Shown: piece by piece, positions 34,897 to 42,865 of the stretch
How positions within the stretch are numbered: the stretch's first letter is position 1
Layout: every line of letters begins with the position of its first letter
Source of the DNA: Sediminibacterium sp. TEGAF015
Lineage (GTDB): Bacteria > Bacteroidota > Bacteroidia > Chitinophagales > Chitinophagaceae
Reading direction: 5' to 3'
Length of the DNA: 64,000 nt
Assembly (NCBI RefSeq): GCF_025997995.1
Contig: NZ_AP026683.1
Location: 992,501-1,056,500, forward strand
Translations under genes and position numbers: made by a program
Notes under the pieces: model-generated
Told to the model about the DNA's origin: nothing
Database searches by the model: none
What the model saw: only the letters and a program-made list of their open reading frames with translations

Positions 34897-35718
34897 TTAT
34901 TCAAAGAATACGCGAATGGTCTGGTAAAACCATTTATTTCCATTGGAAACACCTGAACGTTGCATTTGTTCGTTGTATCCCTGCAGTCCAAACAGCCCTG
35001 CCATGTTCCCGTTTCTAAGGGCTATTTCAAGGTATCCGGCCGAATTAAACCAGGCAATTTTACCATGTTCTGGCACAGTAGCATAGTTTTCGCTAATTTT
35101 CTCAATCACTTCCTGTCGCTTCACTTCAATTTTGAAATTTCTTCCTTTCCGATGCTCTTCAAAGTCTTTCTGAGTGATATTAACCACTACGTTCTCAAAA
35201 TTGTCTATAAACAGAATCTGTCCCTCAATCCAGTTTTCACCCACGGTGGGCTTCAGCGGATATTTCTCTACCATTTGCTGCGTAACCGATCCCGCAGCGG
35301 TAACCCTTCCCTCCTTAAATATCTTAGCCAAAGCAATAGAAATTTCTTGTGTAATAGAGAGCAAACCCGCTTTTTGCTGAATGGGGACGCGAATAATCTG
35401 TGCCGGCTTTTCTCCTGTCATCATGGTTATAAGACCATTATCGGCACAAATAATATGCTGCCCCTGGTGATGGGCAATTAAAACATGATTGACTTCATTT
35501 TCAAAAACATTCATTAAAACGAGATGAAATGTACCTGCCGGATAAAAGCGAAATGCATTGCTGCAGATATAAGCAGCCAGTGGCAAATTCGTTTGCGACA
35601 AATCGTGGGTAATATCCACCAGATTCAAGTCGGGTATGGTTTGCAGGAATTGACCCTTGATGGCACCAACAATAAAGTCTCGTTGGCCAATATCAGAACT
35701 CAGGGTCAGTATAGGCAT
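34897..35718 (-). CDS. SAM hydroxide adenosyltransferase-like protein (DUF62)
   Basis: Member of the family that splits S-adenosylmethionine using a hydroxide (or halide in the fluorinase relatives), giving adenosine and methionine. The 273 residues contain LSSDIGQRDFIVGAIKGQF at the N-terminus (Asp that binds the ribose hydroxyls), FYPAGTFHLVLMNVFENE, ADNGLIT, and a C-terminal beta-rich domain with FIDNFENVVVNIT and SAGYLEIALRNGNMAG. Bacterial members of this type are hydrolases; a halogenase loop is not apparent. It stands alone, 29 bases past the SDR gene. Confidence 0.88.
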   Translation of the reverse strand: MPILTLSSDIGQRDFIVGAIKGQFLQTIPDLNLVDITHDLSQTNLPLAAYICSNAFRFYPAGTFHLVLMNVFENEVNHVLIAHHQGQHIICADNGLITMMTGEKPAQIIRVPIQQKAGLLSITQEISIALAKIFKEGRVTAAGSVTQQMVEKYPLKPTVGENWIEGQILFIDNFENVVVNITQKDFEEHRKGRNFKIEVKRQEVIEKISENYATVPEHGKIAWFNSAGYLEIALRNGNMAGLFGLQGYNEQMQRSGVSNGNKWFYQTIRVFFE

Positions 35719-35733
35719 GCGTTATCGTAACGC
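35719..35733. repeat. Short hairpin between the SDR and DUF62 genes
   Basis: GCGTTA-TCG-TAACGC, 6-base-pair stem, spanning the gap just upstream of the DUF62 start on the minus strand. It has no T-run and may be an mRNA processing or weak regulatory stem. Confidence 0.3.
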
Positions 35734-35747
35734 TAAACCACTAATAT

Positions 35748-36554
35748 TTATTTTACCAATTGCCCATTTTTAAAGAAAAAATTACGCACCAGACGATCTG
35801 CCCAGGAAGGGAAGAATTTATTCAGAAACACTGTGCGTTTTCCGGTGAAAGTAAGAACCAGTGTGCGCTTTCTTTTTTCGATTGCTTTGGCAATATGCTG
35901 CGCGCATTCTTCGGCAGACATCATTTTATCTTCGTTCATTTTAGACTCTCCATTGGGCAAACCCGATTTATCCAATGCTGCATTACGAATATTGCTGGTA
36001 GTAAATCCGGGACAAACCCACATCACATTGGTACCGGAATCCAACAGCTCAGTTCTTAAACTTTCTAACCAGCCATTCACAGCATATTTGGATGCAGAAT
36101 AACCGCTTCTTCCGGGAAGGCCACGGAATCCTGCGATTGAGGAAACCCCAACAATGGTTCCGTTGTTTTTAAGAATATAAGGCATCGCCAATTTGGTGCA
36201 ATACACCGTACCCCAGAAATTAATATCCATTACTTTCCGGATGGCATCAAAACTGGCATCTTCTACCAATGAACGCATAGAAACCCCTGCATTGTTGATT
36301 AAAATATCGATGGTACCAAATTGTTTAACAACCACCTGAATAAAATTGATACAATCCTGCTCTTTGCTCACATCGGCCGTGTGAATTATCAATGGTTTGC
36401 CGGAATTGGCGGATTGCAACTGATATAATTTATCATAATTTCTTCCGCAGGTTGCCACTTTAGCACCAGCATCTAGAAATAAAGTAACCAATGCTTTCCC
36501 TATCCCCTCTGAACCTCCGGTAATAACCACCACTTTGTTTTGAAACGCCGACAT
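35748..36554 (-). CDS. Short-chain dehydrogenase/reductase, classical type
   Basis: NAD(P)-dependent oxidoreductase (268 residues). TGGSEGIGKAL (12-22) is the cofactor loop, NNAGVSM the structural motif, Ser in VSSIAG and Tyr/Lys in YSASKYA form the catalytic triad. The C-terminal 30 residues (FFPSWADRLVRNFFF) are amphipathic and could associate with membrane; this pattern is seen in sphingolipid-type ketoreductases, and Sphingobacteria-related organisms make sphingolipids, but that substrate is a guess. Upstream a TATTTTTG element (36578-36585) is placed for a promoter. Confidence 0.88.
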   Translation of the reverse strand: MSAFQNKVVVITGGSEGIGKALVTLFLDAGAKVATCGRNYDKLYQLQSANSGKPLIIHTADVSKEQDCINFIQVVVKQFGTIDILINNAGVSMRSLVEDASFDAIRKVMDINFWGTVYCTKLAMPYILKNNGTIVGVSSIAGFRGLPGRSGYSASKYAVNGWLESLRTELLDSGTNVMWVCPGFTTSNIRNAALDKSGLPNGESKMNEDKMMSAEECAQHIAKAIEKRKRTLVLTFTGKRTVFLNKFFPSWADRLVRNFFFKNGQLVK

Positions 36555-36577
36555 CTTTTAATTTTGTTTAATTCCAT

Positions 36578-36585
36578 CAAAAATA
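36578..36585 (-). promoter_or_regulatory. Candidate SDR-gene promoter -7 element
   Basis: Minus-strand TATTTTTG matches TAnnTTTG, 23 bases before the SDR start. The -33 region has only a GTTG at shorter spacing. Confidence 0.4.
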
Positions 36586-36639
36586 CACCAAAGAAAACTG
36601 CAACTGAGAAAGAAAAATTCTAAAATTTTTCAATAAAAA

Positions 36640-36670
36640 TTTGGCTGTGTTTTTATTTATCCTATTTTTG
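36640..36670 (+). promoter_or_regulatory. Promoter of tRNA-Lys
   Basis: TTTG (36640-36643), 19 bases, TATTTTTG (36663-36670): a full match to the Bacteroidota promoter. Predicted start about 33 bases before the mature tRNA. Confidence 0.8.
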
Positions 36671-36708
36671 CAACCCAAATTAAAGATAACGGTAACGAAA
36701 ATCTTTAA

Positions 36709-36781
36709 GATTCTGTAGCTCAGTTGGTAGAGCAATACACTTTTAATGTATGGGTCCTGGGTTCGAGTCCCAGCGGGATCA
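36709..36781 (+). tRNA. tRNA-Lys (anticodon TTT)
   Basis: A complete 73-base cloverleaf: 7-base-pair acceptor (GATTCTG with CGGGATC, including G-T pairs), D stem GCTC/GAGC, anticodon stem ATACA/TGTAT with loop CTTTTAA (anticodon at 36742-36744), variable loop GGGTC, and T arm CTGGG-TTCGAGT-CCCAG. CCA is not encoded. The 3' end (from 36768) is the left copy of the 17-base direct repeat that bounds the integrative element, and the gene stays intact after the insertion. Confidence 0.97.
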
Positions 36782-36784
36782 CAA
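36768..36784 (+). repeat. attL: left direct repeat of the integrative element
   Basis: TCCCAGCGGGATCACAA, the tRNA-Lys 3' end plus four bases; repeated exactly at 49211-49227. Integration into the 3' end of a tRNA that rebuilds the gene is the standard route for tyrosine-recombinase elements. Confidence 0.9.
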
Positions 36785-36796
36785 CACAAAAATTAA

Positions 36797-36832
36797 AACC
36801 GTTTAAACACTAAGTTTAAGCGGTTTTTTTTT
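36797..36832 (+). terminator. Terminator supplied by the element for tRNA-Lys
   Basis: AACCGTTTAAAC (36797-36808) pairs with GTTTAAGCGGTT (36814-36825) with one G-T wobble, followed by about nine T. It is 15 bases past the tRNA, inside the element. Confidence 0.85.
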
Positions 36833-37086
36833 GAATTGGTGTCAAAAGTTGGTGTCAATTTATACTTTTTTTAAATAATTTCACTAAAATTATTTTATTA
36901 TTAAGGTAAATTGATAAAATCTCTATCCAATCTAATTAACCAGCAACAAGAATCTTAGCAAATCCCTAAATGAAAAACAGATACGTAAAGTATGAAATTC
37001 AATTTACAGATGCAATTGCTACTTATCAATCTGTTGAAAAATTAGATTGATATTTTAATTACTTAAATTGCCTTTAAATCATTGAC
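36833..37086. other. Left-end non-coding region of the element
   Basis: 254 AT-rich bases without a convincing gene. It contains two direct GGTGTCAA copies (36838-36845, 36851-36858) that match AGTGTCAA copies at the other end, and a 26-codon reading frame from 36970 to 37050 that is more likely chance or a remnant. Confidence 0.5.
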
Positions 37087-38208
37087 ATGTATAAGAGCTT
37101 CAAAATTGAAAACTTTAGAGGAATAAAAAAATGTGAACTCACAGAATTAAAAAGAATAAACATATTCCTAGGGAAAAACAATTGTGGCAAATCAAGCATC
37201 TTAGAAGCAATATTTTTATTAACAGGTTATAATAACCCAATCCTTTCTGTCAATATTGATTTATTCAGAAATTTGGGACACAATAAAGAAGAAGACTTTT
37301 CATTTATATTCTACAACTTGAATTATGCACTAATTCCAACATTATCTGCCGATTTACAATTAAAACAATCTAATATAAGTTTAGAGATTATCCCAGAAAG
37401 TGCTGAAAAAATTCAAAAATCAATTAACACTAGTGAGCTTAAATCAACTTTAAGTCCGTTAACAAATTCAATTGAAAATTCAAATATAGATAATATCAAT
37501 TCTCTAGTATTTAAAGCTAGTGTAAAACTATTTCACAAAGAAAAAGAAATAATTAGTACAAGCATAATAGCAGAAAAAAAAGATAACCTTTTTAATTTAA
37601 AAGTAAAACCTTCAAACAAAAAATTAAATCTAAACATTAAAGGAGTTTTTTTAGGAAATGGCTTTAGAAATCCAACTGAGATTATTCAAAGATTAGATAA
37701 AATGATAATCGATAAAAGTAAAGCAGATATTATTTCCAATTTAAAGAATATCGATACAAACATCAAAGATATTGTGACAAGTAATGGATTAGTTTATATT
37801 GATATTGGAGCAAATAAGATGATTCCAGCCAACCTAATGGGAGATGGTTTTTTAAAATATTTGGCAATTATTGCAAATATGTATTCTGTAAAAGGACAAG
37901 GAATTATTTTAATTGATGAAATTGATAATGGTCTTCACTTTAAGACATTAAAAAACATCCTAAAACTAATACTTAAATCAGCAAAGGAATATGATATTCA
38001 AGTTTTTATAACAACACATAGTAAAGAAGTCTTAATGATTTTAAAAAATCTATTTGAGGAAGACACTACAATGTTAAATTATAAAGATGAAATAAATGTG
38101 TCAACAGTTTCAAAAAATGAATCTGGAATTTTAAATGTATATAATTATAATTCTGATTCGTTTCATTATGCCATGGAAAACAATATTGAAATAAGAGGAG
38201 AATTTTAA
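37087..38208 (+). CDS. AAA family ATPase, OLD/PARIS-type (partner of TOPRIM protein)
   Basis: ABC/SMC-like ATPase of 373 residues. Walker A GKNNCGKSS at 29-37, following an opening typical of this group (FKIENFRGIKKCELTEL), a signature-like MGDGFLKYLA near 251, Walker B ILIDEID (274-280), and the H-loop ITTHSKEV (His311). The long insert between (60-245) has no recognised domain. The next gene begins two bases after its stop and encodes a TOPRIM-like protein, so the pair resembles a split OLD nuclease, as in PARIS or AbiL-type anti-phage systems. In such systems the ATPase senses a phage trigger and releases the nuclease; here that is inference. Confidence 0.85.
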   Translation: MYKSFKIENFRGIKKCELTELKRINIFLGKNNCGKSSILEAIFLLTGYNNPILSVNIDLFRNLGHNKEEDFSFIFYNLNYALIPTLSADLQLKQSNISLEIIPESAEKIQKSINTSELKSTLSPLTNSIENSNIDNINSLVFKASVKLFHKEKEIISTSIIAEKKDNLFNLKVKPSNKKLNLNIKGVFLGNGFRNPTEIIQRLDKMIIDKSKADIISNLKNIDTNIKDIVTSNGLVYIDIGANKMIPANLMGDGFLKYLAIIANMYSVKGQGIILIDEIDNGLHFKTLKNILKLILKSAKEYDIQVFITTHSKEVLMILKNLFEEDTTMLNYKDEINVSTVSKNESGILNVYNYNSDSFHYAMENNIEIRGEF

Positions 38209-38210
38209 AT

Positions 38211-38756
38211 ATGCAATATCAAATTTTTACAGAGGGAGATGATATACAATTTATTAAAACATATTGTAACTTTCTTGGTATTGCTGACAAAATTGTTTCA
38301 TATGTCAAAACAGAAGGATGGACTAAAATACCACTAGTAAAAACAAAGTTTTTAGAGGCCACCAATTCAAATATAACAAATATAGTAATATTTGATGCTG
38401 ACAATGATATTGATACAAGGAGAATAGAGTTATATAACCAAAGAGATGAATTAAACTTAAAATTTGAACTATTCTTACAACCAAATAATATCGATAATGG
38501 CTGTTTTGAAGATTTAGTTTTAAAGATAATCCCTGAACAAAATATACATCTACTTACATGTTTTGATGCCTACGAAAATTGTATAAATTCCCAAAACTTC
38601 AATCTAGTACTATCCAAAAAATCGAAGTTTTACGCTTATGTCGAAGCTACAAATCAAAATTCAAAAAAGATACAGTATGATAACAATAACTATTGGAATT
38701 TAGAATCAGATTATTTAAATGAATTGAAATCATTTTTAATAAATAACATTATTTAA
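38211..38756 (+). CDS. TOPRIM-like protein (DUF3226/DUF4435-like), putative nuclease partner
   Basis: 181 residues. The two TOPRIM signatures can be read: FTEGDDIQF with Glu8, and VIFDADNDIDTRR with Asp62, Asp64 and Asp66, the metal-binding acids. A later GCFEDLVLKIIP segment is also typical of the DUF3226 group. The position right after an AAA ATPase, in a mobile island with another defence system, suggests the effector half of a two-gene abortive-infection module. Whether it cuts DNA or tRNA is not shown. A distinct TOPRIM subfamily from the AriB of PARIS is likely but unproved. Confidence 0.75.
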   Translation: MQYQIFTEGDDIQFIKTYCNFLGIADKIVSYVKTEGWTKIPLVKTKFLEATNSNITNIVIFDADNDIDTRRIELYNQRDELNLKFELFLQPNNIDNGCFEDLVLKIIPEQNIHLLTCFDAYENCINSQNFNLVLSKKSKFYAYVEATNQNSKKIQYDNNNYWNLESDYLNELKSFLINNII

Positions 38757-38822
38757 ATAACCAATCATTTTAGTAAAATATAAATGTTCACTATGATTTC
38801 TTTAATCAAATAATTAAATATC

Positions 38823-39512
38823 ATGGAACATACTAAAAATAAAAATAATGTTAGCCAACTCAATTTAGTAATAATAATACTATCTATATATGTATTGTTA
38901 GCTTTAACGATAGATACGTTTTTTCAACTTCCAAAAGAAGTTTCACGAACACTAAATATTCTAGATAATATTATTTGCATTGTTTTCTTAATAGATTTTT
39001 GTATACAACTTTACAAATCAGAAAACAAATTGAAATTTTTAAAATGGGGTTGGATTGATTTAATATCTAGTATTCCTACACTAGATATTATGAGAGCTGG
39101 AAGAATGTTACGACTAATAAGGTTACTAAGAATATTGAGAGCTTTTCGTTCAACAAAAAATCTAGTTCATTATATTTTCAAGAATAAAACAAAAGGAGCT
39201 TTAACATCCGCATCAATAATTGCTGTTTTAATGATTATATTTTCATCAGTTGCAATTTTGCAGTTTGAAACAAATACCAATAGTAACATAAAAACTGCTG
39301 AAGATGCAATTTGGTGGTCATACGTTACTATAACAACTGTTGGGTATGGTGATAAATTTCCTGTAACTACTGAAGGAAGAATTATAGCTGCAATATTAAT
39401 GACTGTTGGGGTAGGTTTATTTGGAACATTTACAGCCTATTTAGCATCATGGTTTCTTGAACAAACGAAGATTGAACATGAAAATGACGAAAGTAATATC
39501 CGAGAAAATTAA
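38823..39512 (+). CDS. Voltage-gated-type potassium channel
   Basis: Integral membrane protein (229 residues) with about six segments: S1 near 13-30, S2 near 47-64, S3 near 78-90, S4, S5 near 125-146 and S6 near 187-212. S4 carries arginines at every third position (91, 94, 97, 100, 103, 106, 109), a full voltage sensor. The pore loop ITTVGYGD (170-177) is the K+ selectivity filter. There is no RCK or cyclic-nucleotide domain. It lies 66 bases after the TOPRIM gene and 64 before the TerB gene, same strand. In this setting it could be an effector that collapses membrane potential; an ordinary channel captured as cargo is the alternative. Confidence 0.92.
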   Translation: MEHTKNKNNVSQLNLVIIILSIYVLLALTIDTFFQLPKEVSRTLNILDNIICIVFLIDFCIQLYKSENKLKFLKWGWIDLISSIPTLDIMRAGRMLRLIRLLRILRAFRSTKNLVHYIFKNKTKGALTSASIIAVLMIIFSSVAILQFETNTNSNIKTAEDAIWWSYVTITTVGYGDKFPVTTEGRIIAAILMTVGVGLFGTFTAYLASWFLEQTKIEHENDESNIREN

Positions 39513-39576
39513 ATAGTGTTTTATATTATATAATTATTAGTTTCTACTCTAGTAGAATTTAAACAATTCAATATTA

Positions 39577-41568
39577 ATGGATTTTTTTATATTATCAATC
39601 TTAGTATTTTTTTTAATACTCATTCTTATAAATGTTTTTAAACCAAATCCTAATAACACTAAACAAAATACAAACAATACTAGATTATTTTCTGAAAAGA
39701 AATTAGAAATAAAAAATCTAATGAGCGATCAACAAAATTATAATAATAGCACTAATCAATTATCAACAGCTCCCAAAAAAGATATAATTGAAGATACTAT
39801 TATTGATGTAAGTGATCAAACTTACAAAATTTATTACCCTCTAATTAAAAATGATACTGAAGTCCCATATTGGAAACATCAATATGTTTATTCTTATAAT
39901 GAAATTGAAAATGCTACAATTGAGCAGAAACATTTCTATAATAGATTCAAAACCTATTTTCTCAATGATACATGTTTAGACTTAGAAGGAAACACAAACT
40001 ATGCATTTATTCTACTATTTGATTTAATAAATGAATATGACAAACACTTAAATCTCTCAAAATTAATCAATCAAATTAAAGTATTAGAGCAATACTACCC
40101 AATTACAAAATATTATGGTGACAAATACTTAAGCAAGAAACTTGTGTCAAGCTTCTCAAACAATTCTTTAAATAATAGAAGTTATACCAACTTACCAGAC
40201 CTATATGAACAAACTTTAGAATATGATTATTGGAAATTAGGGAGTAAGTATAAAGACAAATTAAATCTTTCAATTGAAGAAGAACAAATTCTTAATAAAT
40301 TATGGTATCCAAATAATAATTTTTGTGAAATAGAATACTGTTTCATCGAGATTATAAAATTGTATATTTTAATAATAAAAAACATTAAAAAGAAATTTAT
40401 TTTAGAAGGAACAACATTAGAGAAGGAAATAATAAATATTTCTGATAGTATTGCTAAAAGACATTATAAATACAAATACGGTAGCGATAATTATAATTAT
40501 AGTATCGAGAATATTCAGAGAGAATTATATTCAAATATTTTCAAAATTTGCGAAAACTCTGTTAGGGAATTATACAACCACAAAAGAAAATTAAATACAG
40601 ATATTTATAGTTCTTCAACTGAATTAAAAAACGAAATTGAAACAAAAATAACTTCTAAAATAAAAGAAATCATTCCTAATTTAATTATAACAGTTTCACC
40701 ACCTGACGAGTTAACAGAAATACAATTAAATGCTCAAAATACAAGTCGATGGAAAGTTAAACTTGAACAAATAACAGCAAACTATAAAAACAATCCAGAA
40801 TCGTTTTTCGAGTCTATAATACAACTTGGAATTTTAAATAAAAATAATCCCTCAATTGAAAATATATATTTTGAAGGATCAAAGTTTATTGCAAAATATG
40901 ATAAAGTTTTATCAGTTACTTTATATCTATACTACATATATTATGATTTAAAATCTAATACATTCGACAATAAACAAATTACAAAAACTGTTCAGAAAAT
41001 ACTTTTTAACACAAATGAGCAATTACACACTTTTGAAAAAATTGTAAGTGAATTAATTACAAATAAAAATTTAGAAGAGGCAATAAAAAAAGTAAATAAT
41101 ATTTATGAACTAAAACGAAAGAAAATTCAACTTGATGGTAAAACTATAAATGAAGTACAAAAACTTCATTCAGGAACTGTTGACCTTCTTAACGAATATT
41201 TGAAAGATGATTTTGAGGATGAAAATATTTTAATTAATTCGCAAGAATTAAACAATAATGAAATTGAAATATATATAACTCAAAAAAACGAATCTCAAAA
41301 ATCATCCAACTATATTTCAGATTTAAATTTCTCAGAACAACAATTATATATTATTCAACTATTCGCAAAGAGTAATTTCACCATACAACAAAATGAAATA
41401 GAAACTTACGCAAAATCAAAAGGGATCTTTAAAAATCAATTAATTGATAGCATAAATGAAATTTGCTATGAAATATTAGATGATATTTTGATTGAGGAAG
41501 AGGATGAATTATACACTATAAATATAAATTACTATAATACAATTACTAAAAATGATAAACAATATTAA
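39577..41568 (+). CDS. sngA: TerB-N/TerB-C domain protein, SngA-like component of Shango
   Basis: 663 residues. A single membrane-spanning segment opens the protein (about 1-22), then a low-complexity Asn-rich linker. About 90-340 has the TerB-N style beginning VPYWKHQYVYSYNEIENA, AFILLFDLINEYDKH; the final 65 residues (EQQLYIIQLFAKSNFTIQQNEIETYAKSKG) match TerB-C. The stop overlaps the ATPase gene by 17 bases. TerB-domain protein, DUF2791 ATPase and DEAD/DEAH helicase in this order define the Shango anti-phage system. No tellurite-resistance genes are present. Family call is by motif and order. Confidence 0.75.
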   Translation: MDFFILSILVFFLILILINVFKPNPNNTKQNTNNTRLFSEKKLEIKNLMSDQQNYNNSTNQLSTAPKKDIIEDTIIDVSDQTYKIYYPLIKNDTEVPYWKHQYVYSYNEIENATIEQKHFYNRFKTYFLNDTCLDLEGNTNYAFILLFDLINEYDKHLNLSKLINQIKVLEQYYPITKYYGDKYLSKKLVSSFSNNSLNNRSYTNLPDLYEQTLEYDYWKLGSKYKDKLNLSIEEEQILNKLWYPNNNFCEIEYCFIEIIKLYILIIKNIKKKFILEGTTLEKEIINISDSIAKRHYKYKYGSDNYNYSIENIQRELYSNIFKICENSVRELYNHKRKLNTDIYSSSTELKNEIETKITSKIKEIIPNLIITVSPPDELTEIQLNAQNTSRWKVKLEQITANYKNNPESFFESIIQLGILNKNNPSIENIYFEGSKFIAKYDKVLSVTLYLYYIYYDLKSNTFDNKQITKTVQKILFNTNEQLHTFEKIVSELITNKNLEEAIKKVNNIYELKRKKIQLDGKTINEVQKLHSGTVDLLNEYLKDDFEDENILINSQELNNNEIEIYITQKNESQKSSNYISDLNFSEQQLYIIQLFAKSNFTIQQNEIETYAKSKGIFKNQLIDSINEICYEILDDILIEEEDELYTININYYNTITKNDKQY

Positions 41569-42865
41569 ACCAAAAGAAGCAACTGCAATAATTAACTCAT
41601 TGATCGGTGGTGTTGTTCCAAAAATAGGAGTTCAACATATAACGGTTGGACGTTCAGAAGAAATCAATGCTGTAGTTGGTGCATTAGAAGATGTTAAGAA
41701 TGGACACAGTATGGTTAAATTTTGGATTGGTGATTTTGGTTCAGGTAAATCTTTTATGCTTCATTTACTAAATACAGTAGCATTAAAACAAAAGTTTGTA
41801 GTTGCCAATGCAGACTTTACACCTGACAATCGATTGTACTCAAATGATGGGAAAGCTGTTTCCCTCTATTCAGCAATTATCGACAACATAGCAATTCAAA
41901 CAAAACCAGAAGGCGGTGCATTATCAACATTACTTGAAAAGTGGATTGAACAAATCATAAATAAAACTGCATCAGATAATAATATCTCTATAACGAATAT
42001 TCGAAGTGATGAATATTTAAATGTTATTAAAAATAACATTATGCAGACTATTAATGAAATCACTGAAGTAGGTGGCTATGATTTCGGTTTAGTTGTAATG
42101 AAATATTACGAAGGTTATATTAAAGATGATGAAAATCTCAGGAGAAATGCATTAAAGTGGCTTAAAGGGGAATACAGAACAAAAACTGAAGCAAAGCAAG
42201 ACTTGGGGGTTAGAGAAATAATTAATGACTTAAATTATTATGACATGCTTAAGAATTTTTGCAAATTATTCGTAAGTATGGGCTACAGTGGATTCATGAT
42301 AAATTTAGATGAAGCAATAAATCTTTACAAAATTTCGACTTCAGTAATGAGAGAAAAGAATTATGAAAAGATCCTAGCAATTTATAATGATTGTTTCCAA
42401 GGAAAGGTTGCCAATTTATTTTTTAATTTCGCAGGCACTAAAGAAGTATTAGAAAATGAAAGAAGAGGTCTTTTTAGTTACAATGCTTTAAAATCTAGGC
42501 TTGTAACAAATAAATTTGAAACTGCTAATATAAGAGACTTTGCACAACCTGTTATCAAATTAATGCCGCTTGATCATAATGAAATATTTGTTTTACTTAA
42601 AAAATTGAAACACATATTTGACTATAATTACAAAAGCAATATTTCTATTGATGATATAGAAATTCAACAGTTCATGGAAGAAATATTTAATAAACCAGGA
42701 GCTACAGAATTTTTGACTCCTAGAGAAGTAATCCGTGACTTTTTGAATATTTTAAATATAATAAGGCAAAATCCTACATTAGACAAGAAAACACTTTTTA
42801 GAAATTTAGAAATTTCCGATGAAAGACCTAATGAAGGATTACTTGATAATATAGAAGAATTATAA
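41552..42865 (+). CDS. sngB: DUF2791/BREX-type ATP-binding protein, SngB-like
   Basis: P-loop ATPase of 437 residues. Walker A GDFGSGKSF at 60-68 after VGRSEEINAV, the typical approach of this family; GFMINLDEAINLYK is the Walker B region (about 250-262). A conserved FFNFAGTKEVLENERRGLFSYNALKSR stretch follows, as in DUF2791 proteins. It starts within the end of the preceding TerB gene and its stop overlaps the next gene's start (TAATG), indicating coupled translation of three subunits. Likely couples phage sensing to the helicase. Confidence 0.8.
   Translation: MINNIKPKEATAIINSLIGGVVPKIGVQHITVGRSEEINAVVGALEDVKNGHSMVKFWIGDFGSGKSFMLHLLNTVALKQKFVVANADFTPDNRLYSNDGKAVSLYSAIIDNIAIQTKPEGGALSTLLEKWIEQIINKTASDNNISITNIRSDEYLNVIKNNIMQTINEITEVGGYDFGLVVMKYYEGYIKDDENLRRNALKWLKGEYRTKTEAKQDLGVREIINDLNYYDMLKNFCKLFVSMGYSGFMINLDEAINLYKISTSVMREKNYEKILAIYNDCFQGKVANLFFNFAGTKEVLENERRGLFSYNALKSRLVTNKFETANIRDFAQPVIKLMPLDHNEIFVLLKKLKHIFDYNYKSNISIDDIEIQQFMEEIFNKPGATEFLTPREVIRDFLNILNIIRQNPTLDKKTLFRNLEISDERPNEGLLDNIEEL

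Noticed and set aside
36970..37050. A 26-codon reading frame at the left end of the element
   Set aside because: Short, in AT-rich sequence, without recognised similarity or a clear start signal; kept only as a note in the non-coding region.
39577..41568. Tellurite-resistance gene because of TerB domains
   Set aside because: No terC, terD or terZ neighbours; the ATPase and helicase behind it fit Shango instead.
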